From NCBI GenBank assembly GCA_029953675.1, contig JAMWBK010000006.1, positions 248,001-312,000 of the forward strand: 64,000 nucleotides of DNA. The letters are read 5' to 3'. The notes beneath the pieces were generated by a model, which saw nothing but the letters and a program-made list of their open reading frames with translations, had not been told where the DNA came from and did no database searches. Origin of the DNA: Rhodosorus marinus. Taxonomy: Eukaryota > Rhodophyta > Stylonematophyceae > Stylonematales > Stylonemataceae. A program made the translations under genes and the position numbers. Positions 58,587 to 64,000 of the stretch are shown here, piece by piece (position 1 is the stretch's first letter; each line of letters begins with the position of its first letter).

Positions 58587-59018
58587 ACAATGTGAGGAGG
58601 TACTGTTTCTCGAGGTGTGGACCCGTGATGCGACCTCCTGTCTTAATCGGTCGAGCTTTTTATTTAGTTTTGTCTCCCTGCTTTGTTCTTGTCTTAAGTT
58701 CTAGTTTTTGCTTGGCTGGTTGTTTATATGCAGTCCATCTGTAGCATTCCGAAGTAAGCCATTTAGAGTACACGCGACCTAGGAAGATGGTTCGTCGCCT
58801 TAAGGAAAATAGGAAAACCGAAAAACGAAGGAAAGAAAGGATATCTCTTGGTACAGGTGCGGTGGTATAGCAGATATATCCATATTTCAGACAGCTCAAA
58901 CTCAAGTTAGCTGTGATAGGTACAAACACGCAGCGCACTTCTCGTCCCAAACTCTGGGCCTGGCGGCTGATGAACACGTCAAAATGACCTCTGTCACTCC
59001 AAGACAACAGCACTTCGC
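58587..59018. other. Convergent spacer
   Basis: 432 bp between the RETICULATA-related and VPS53 stop codons. Nothing recognised. Confidence 0.6.
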
Positions 59019-62000
59019 CTATCGCGAGCCGAGACCTCTCTTCAGCATATCCGCCGCCGTTTCACTTATTCGCAGCCTATCTTGCAAGTTGGAGTCCATG
59101 ATGGTGTTGCTCAGCCGACCAAAGAGGTTCTTCATAGATCCGACCGTGTTCTGTCCGGCGGCAGCCAATCTCTGAAGATCGGCTGAGTCCGAGGGTTTCA
59201 CTGTGTTTGCATTGGTCTGACTCTCTAAAGACAAGCCCGTTGCTCTCATAATACTTGTGTAGTCAGCGATTATCGCGGGGGCTTCCTTTCCAACTCCTGA
59301 TGACATACAGAAAACGGCAAATCGCTGTTAGGGTGACAGAGCTAGAGCGACACATCTACCTGCGGCTTACCTTTAAGCTCTAGTAGTTGCTGAAAATCTG
59401 TTAGATTTCCACCTTCAAAGAGCACTACATATGTATCCGCAAAATTTTCCGGTTCCGTGAGGACCAACTTCAACACGCCCTCCGGCCTGAGCATTTCCGC
59501 GTTCACAAGATCCAGAAAGGCCTGTGAGGAGGCCTTTCGCTTTTTGTCACCCTCGAGTCCGTACGTGAGCATATCCTGAAGCAGCGTTTTGATCACTGAC
59601 GCATCCAGGAGGACTTGCTGCGCTCCACTGCCTGACATTTGTCGACACCTTTGGTGATTTTGACGTTGGAAATGAAGCCAGGATCTAGAGTCAGCTCATT
59701 GTTTCAGATGTAGAACAATCTGGCAATTCCTTGGTGATGATATTACCGGTACAAAGACGACGTAAACCTTGGTACAAAAGCACACACAAGGCGGTCGCAA
59801 AACACTCGATAGTGAGGCGGAGCAAAGTTCTGTCTCACGAGCTGCATCGCGTGGTGCACAATGCGCGTCAGAGTGCTAACGTAGTTACTCGAATCCCCAA
59901 CTCTAGTCACGTTGCTGAAGGGAATGAAAATAAAGAAATCAGCAACAAGGAGACGGCTAGAGGAGTTCAACAACCACGCTGTTGAGCCAAACGAAGACCA
60001 GGAACGAGGGCATACCTCCAGTTAGTCTTCGTCATAAAATTAAGTGCAGGTTCGAGACGATTCACGGTTAGCGACACCAGGGACTTGATTGCCTTCCCAG
60101 ACAATCCGATGAACTGATCAACTTCGTTCGTCATATTAATCTGATCCTCGAACACTTCGTCCACTTGCTTCCGCAAGCTATCCTCCAACTGCTCGGTAGT
60201 GCTGGCACAGTACTAACCAGAAAGACAGGATCCACAGAGATTTAGGCTTTGCGGTGTTAGTTAAGAATGACACGTCCGTCTTATTAGCTAATCAGACAAC
60301 AATCTCGTCGAAACAAGCTGCTCACGTCCGCAGTCTCGACAATTGCGCACAACCGCTTCGCATCGTTCTCCCACTTCACTTTCATTTCTTTCGTTTCGGA
60401 ATCAGAAGTGGTAACCGGCGCTTCTCTTGGGGGAAGCCTACGCGTCAACGCCTGAACATAAGCCAACAGTGTTTTCTTATAGACCTATTACGCATAGGAG
60501 ATTGGTCGATTGCACAATGTCGTTTCAGTGTCAGGTAGTACAGGATCAACTCCTTTGCGTGGTACGGATCTCTCGCCTTACTCTATGCATGTTGAAAAAC
60601 GTCTTGCTAGTAGTCAGTTGCGCACAACGACGAACGGACTTCTGAATGTGTAGAAACAATTCAGTGGAGCTTTTCAGCACATGCGTCGTGGACGATGACA
60701 CCCAACTTTCGTTTCGCAAGAGGTCGTTAAGAATCTCAGACAGGTTTTCGTCCTCGTCCGTGACGAAGGCGCCTGGAGCAGCCACAAGAGAATGGTTGGA
60801 GTTAACTTATAGAGCCGTTTTCTGAGGCGACACCTGCCCCTCGTCCAACATCGGCCGAGTGATACCAACAAGAATGTGGACGACGAGCCCAGTGGCCTAG
60901 GAACGTCACGACTCGCACAAGAAAGGTGTTCCACTCATGGTGCTTACTCATATAAGGCTCAAAGCAGGTACTCATGATCCCCACGAAGGTTACCTCCCCT
61001 GTTTCCCCAGAAGGGGAGTGTGCCTCAAGCTCATTCTCAAACTCGACCGTCCGTTGCAGGGCGAGGACCATGGAATGAACTTCTTTCGTCTCTTTTCCGA
61101 GCTGAGAATCGATAAACTTGCTTGTGGCGTTGCAGATCACCTAGACACAACCGAGAAAACCAGCTTCAGGAGAGTTCCTTTCCTGCATTCGGACATCAAA
61201 GCATATCGTCCCAGAGCAAAAAGCCTCCTTTTTCCTCTGTTTATGGGTGGAAAAGGTCCACATGCGCTTGCAGCTTTTGCTAGCCATTGCTATCCTACCT
61301 CACAGATTCTTCGGGATACACCCCAATCCGTTGGAAAGATGGTTCCTATCCCTTTCTCCTCATGTACGCGCTGCTCACGTCTAAGCCATGCGAATCGTTT
61401 GTCCAAGGAACTCAACGTGTGGTTCGATATATCGCCGAACGCCGACTGGAAAGCTGCAAGTCGGGAGCCGACGTAATGGCCAACCACCTGGGGATACACA
61501 TGGATCGCGGTCCAGAACATTTCAGAGGGGGCATTTTCACACAAGGCACTTGCGAAAAGAGAGCGGGTTTTCTAACCTCCTTCCGCAGATCCGGGCCGAG
61601 ATCGTTGGTGACCTGGCAGGCACTTTTTAACCTCATCATGGCCATCTCATATTTCTCCTTGGAGGTAATCTTTCTGCTTATCTCCTCAAACTCATCCAGC
61701 AGAATGAGCCTGAGCTTTTCACGTAAGGCACTGGCCCTTTTTCGAAGGTTGACGAGCCTCGGCAATCCTCCTTCGCTTGGAAGTCGTTCGAACCGCTTCA
61801 AAATCCTCTCCACGTCAGCGAGAAGGTGCGAGGATGCACCAATCTGGACAATATCCTTGGCCTCAGCAGCCTTTTCAAGCTTGCTCACAGCCGCCTCCAA
61901 ATCTACCAAGTTCTTCAAACCTTCAGATGTCTCAATCAAGTTCCTCCGAGCACAATCCAAGGGCTTGATGTCCCTGTGTCATTTGAGAGCGGATAGAGAG

Positions 62001-62550
62001 GAGTGCGGATGGGTGCGCGTCCACAGAGAAAGCGTACAAAATCAAACGATCCGAAGCACCGCAATGCGTACCTGGTGGCATCTGAAACCGCAACCTCAGC
62101 CTGATGAGCTGAGACCGATACTCTTGCAATGGCAGTTTTTAGATTTTGGATCTGTTCAACGGCAGCGGCGACTTCCATGGCGGATTTGGCACCTCCGTGC
62201 CTTTCTATTCGAACGATTTCTTCTAGTTCGGCATCAAGTGATCTTAGGCCTGTTGTGTTGCACAGCGACAACAAGAAAATCAATTCTATGAGACGAAGAC
62301 TTGGGCATCGGACCACGTCTATATTCAAAGATGAGGACTCTATAGATTTCCGATGTAAACTCATACCTTCTTTCAGCTTTTCCAGAAAGTTTTCGAGGTC
62401 GTTGTCAAGTGACTGCTCACTTGGAAACCTCCTGTTGATAAAATCCGTAACATCGAGCTTCTCCGGACCGATCAGGTCCAGCTCGTTCTCAATGCCAGTC
62501 TTTTTAAGACCTACGTCTCTCCCTACATTATCTACATCCTCGCTTTTCAT
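59019..62550 (-). CDS. VPS53: Vacuolar protein sorting 53 (GARP/EARP tethering subunit)
   Basis: VPS53 is a subunit of the GARP complex that tethers endosome-derived vesicles at the trans-Golgi. Eleven exons: 62550-62367, 62249-62072, 61973-61577, 61487-61299, 61140-60948, 60772-60582, 60451-60326, 60212-60016, 59902-59747, 59648-59371, 59296-59019; 788 aa, close to the usual 800. Diagnostic blocks: DVTDFINRRFPSEQSLDN, the long N-terminal coiled coil (LEEIVRIERHG; VEQIQNLKTAIARV), DIKPLDCARRNLIETSEGL, LSSLDKRFAWLRREQRVHEE with FPTDWGVSRRI, GIMSTCFEPYMSAFVTDEDE, CASTTEQLEDSLRKQVDE, VCAFVPRFTSSLYR and GAQQVLLDASVIKTLLQDML. Every junction keeps frame and the order matches animal VPS53. The exon joining SLYR to CRQMSGSGAQQ uses a CACCAAAG acceptor. 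The last 95 residues are a low-similarity tail. Confidence 0.95.
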
Positions 62551-63632
62551 CGTAGTTCATACGTTTCCAGTTGTCCAAAAAAGAAGCAACTGCTCTGAGT
62601 ACCACAGGACGCCAAAGTTTCACGTTTTCTCCACAGTTTCGGTCCAAACGTTTAGTAAAACTTTTCTTAAATGGAATGAAATCCTAATTTCACAAACAAT
62701 GAAGAATACTGATCAAATTTCCAAACCATTCCGACAGCTCCCCTCTCGGTTCAACTGCATCGCTTTCCTCAGTTCACATCAAATCGAAACCATCCTTATC
62801 CGAACGACCAAAAACGAAATCCCAATCTAACTACTTTAAAAAAAACAAATATCCATCTATTCAATCTACTTATTTCCTATTTACATAATAAATTACCCAA
62901 TCATTGAGAGCAACGATGCCAGTACAAAATATTCCAAACATAAGAAGTGATAGTAACATACACTTAATTTCAAAACAAATCAATAATATTCAACCAATAA
63001 AAATACGTTTTGAACGTTCAATCACTGTCCAAACACTTTGTACGGCAACATACTTTCTTCATCATCTAATTATTTATAATATTAAATATAAATCATATGC
63101 AGTGGACGTATTCAAAAACACACAACACGAAAAAAAAAGAATCTAATTTGTTTCTAATACAATATAACCTTCACGGCCATTTAATAACCGCAACCGAACA
63201 AATTTCGGTCAAATTCACGCACAGAACTAAAACAGCTTGAATTATTCCTTAAAACAAGTCAGCTGACACGTAATAAGGCAAACCCTTTGTTCCGAAATAT
63301 TAGCACGATTGGAACCTCTCAAGATCACTATAATTATTCAAAAGTTTCTATTATTCAAATATATATTTGCTCCTGTAACGAAATTTTATATATGTTTTGT
63401 TAAATATATTGTATTAATGTATATTTAGACGATAGTATGTCATTTGTAACTTCCGAGAGTGCATGTATTCTGGAACAGATGAATGTATTGAAAATTGGGC
63501 TCTTTGGGAGTTTGTTAGTGTTTTTTGTCTTCTTATTGAAGGAGACTTTTGGGAGTACTTTAGTGGATTGAGGGAGAAGTGGTTGGCATTGTGTGAGGAT
63601 CGCTGACTTGACGACTTGTGAAAATAAATTTC
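62551..63632. other. Intergenic, AT-rich
   Basis: About 1.1 kb. C-rich and G-poor on the plus strand near VPS53, then strongly AT-rich from about 62830 to 63450. No gene recognised. Confidence 0.6.
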
Positions 63633-63989
63633 CTATGGTTTTTCTTGATCTTCAGTAAGAGGAATCAGCTTTTTATCTTCAAACTGTCGAAGAGAAGGAG
63701 AAATTCTTTTGTGAGTTGGGGATGGGGGACGTGTGTATGTCGTTGTTTTGCTTGAGGGTGATTTGAGAAGGCTTGACTGGAGGTTCGTTGTGTTTTTAGA
63801 GTTCTTCTTCTGACATTTTCCTCGAATGAAGGGTAAAAAGGCCTGAACAAACCGTTGATTAGATGTTGGCCCCCTCATTTTTGTCAAATCTCTTTGCCTT
63901 TGGTCTGTGACGAGCGCAGCGGCGAGGTTGAGGAGCTTATCCTCCTCAAGTATTTGTTTGATTGATAAAGCAGGGCATGATGGTTTCCA
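63633..63989 (-). CDS. Probable last exon of an unidentified gene beyond the right edge
   Basis: The minus strand has one open frame of 119 codons ending in TAG at 63635-63633. It is preceded by a CTGATAG sequence that could be a splice acceptor (63992-63990); upstream exons would lie right of the window. Segments include LEEDKLLNLAAALVTDQRQR and FVQAFLPFIRGKCQKK, then a basic, Ser/Thr/Pro-rich tail ending LPLTEDQEKP-like (IPLTEDQEKP). No domain recognised. The helical first half supports coding, but identity and splice site are uncertain. Confidence 0.4.
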   Translation of the reverse strand, partial: WKPSCPALSIKQILEEDKLLNLAAALVTDQRQRDLTKMRGPTSNQRFVQAFLPFIRGKCQKKNSKNTTNLQSSLLKSPSSKTTTYTRPPSPTHKRISPSLRQFEDKKLIPLTEDQEKP

Positions 63990-64000
63990 CTATCAGTGGT

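Overview
The window is nuclear DNA of a photosynthetic eukaryote. It carries about 18 spliced protein genes on both strands, with GT-AG introns mostly 65-170 bp long, and long AT-rich or low-complexity spacers of 0.4-4 kb. A PAP/fibrillin protein and a RETICULATA (DUF3411) protein imply a plastid. A WD40/coiled-coil protein resembling the Mdv1/Caf4/Mda1 mitochondrial-division family and the small-gene style are compatible with a red alga, but I cannot fix the lineage. No prokaryotic operon, CRISPR array, tRNA or intact transposon was seen. Gene models were built by hand: introns were chosen to join conserved protein blocks in frame, and summed coding lengths were checked to be multiples of three.

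Layout. 1-1762 (-): SPT6 N-terminal part, running off the left edge. 3390-7657 (+): DWNN/CCHC RBBP6-like protein without a RING. 8475-9125 (+): small predicted plastid membrane protein. 10393-11967 (+): TrhO/TSTD2 rhodanese. 12124-12876 (-): ISCA1. 16367-17447 (+): PAP/fibrillin. 17881-18609 (-): GNAT acetyltransferase. 21555-22553 (+): intronless YeeE/YedE transporter. 23195-26553 (-): Sel1-repeat protein with a long acidic N-terminus. 28855-31080 (+): Mda1/Mdv1-like WD40 protein. 31309-33772 (-): CLEC16A/Ema FPL protein. 35550-37621 (-): pyruvate dehydrogenase E1 alpha. 38855-39600 (+): prefoldin subunit 6. 41166-42163 (+): basic coiled-coil protein. 42822-45413 (-): WNK kinase with ankyrin repeats. 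48437-50342 (-): prolidase. 51124-52746 (-): Ser/Thr kinase. 56882-58586 (+): RETICULATA-related protein. 59019-62550 (-): VPS53. 63633-63989 (-): probable last exon of a gene beyond the right edge.

The genes are mostly unrelated housekeeping functions: transcription elongation, RNA 3' processing, tRNA modification, Fe-S assembly, folding, GARP tethering, endosome/autophagy, pyruvate oxidation and peptide breakdown. A loose sulfur theme (rhodanese, ISCA1, YeeE) lies within 12 kb. The most unusual points are the WNK-ankyrin fusion, the RING-less DWNN protein, the intronless bacterial-type sulfur transporter, a 35-bp tandem duplication that carries a splice site, and a G-over-C strand bias upstream of start codons on the sense strand of essentially every gene.
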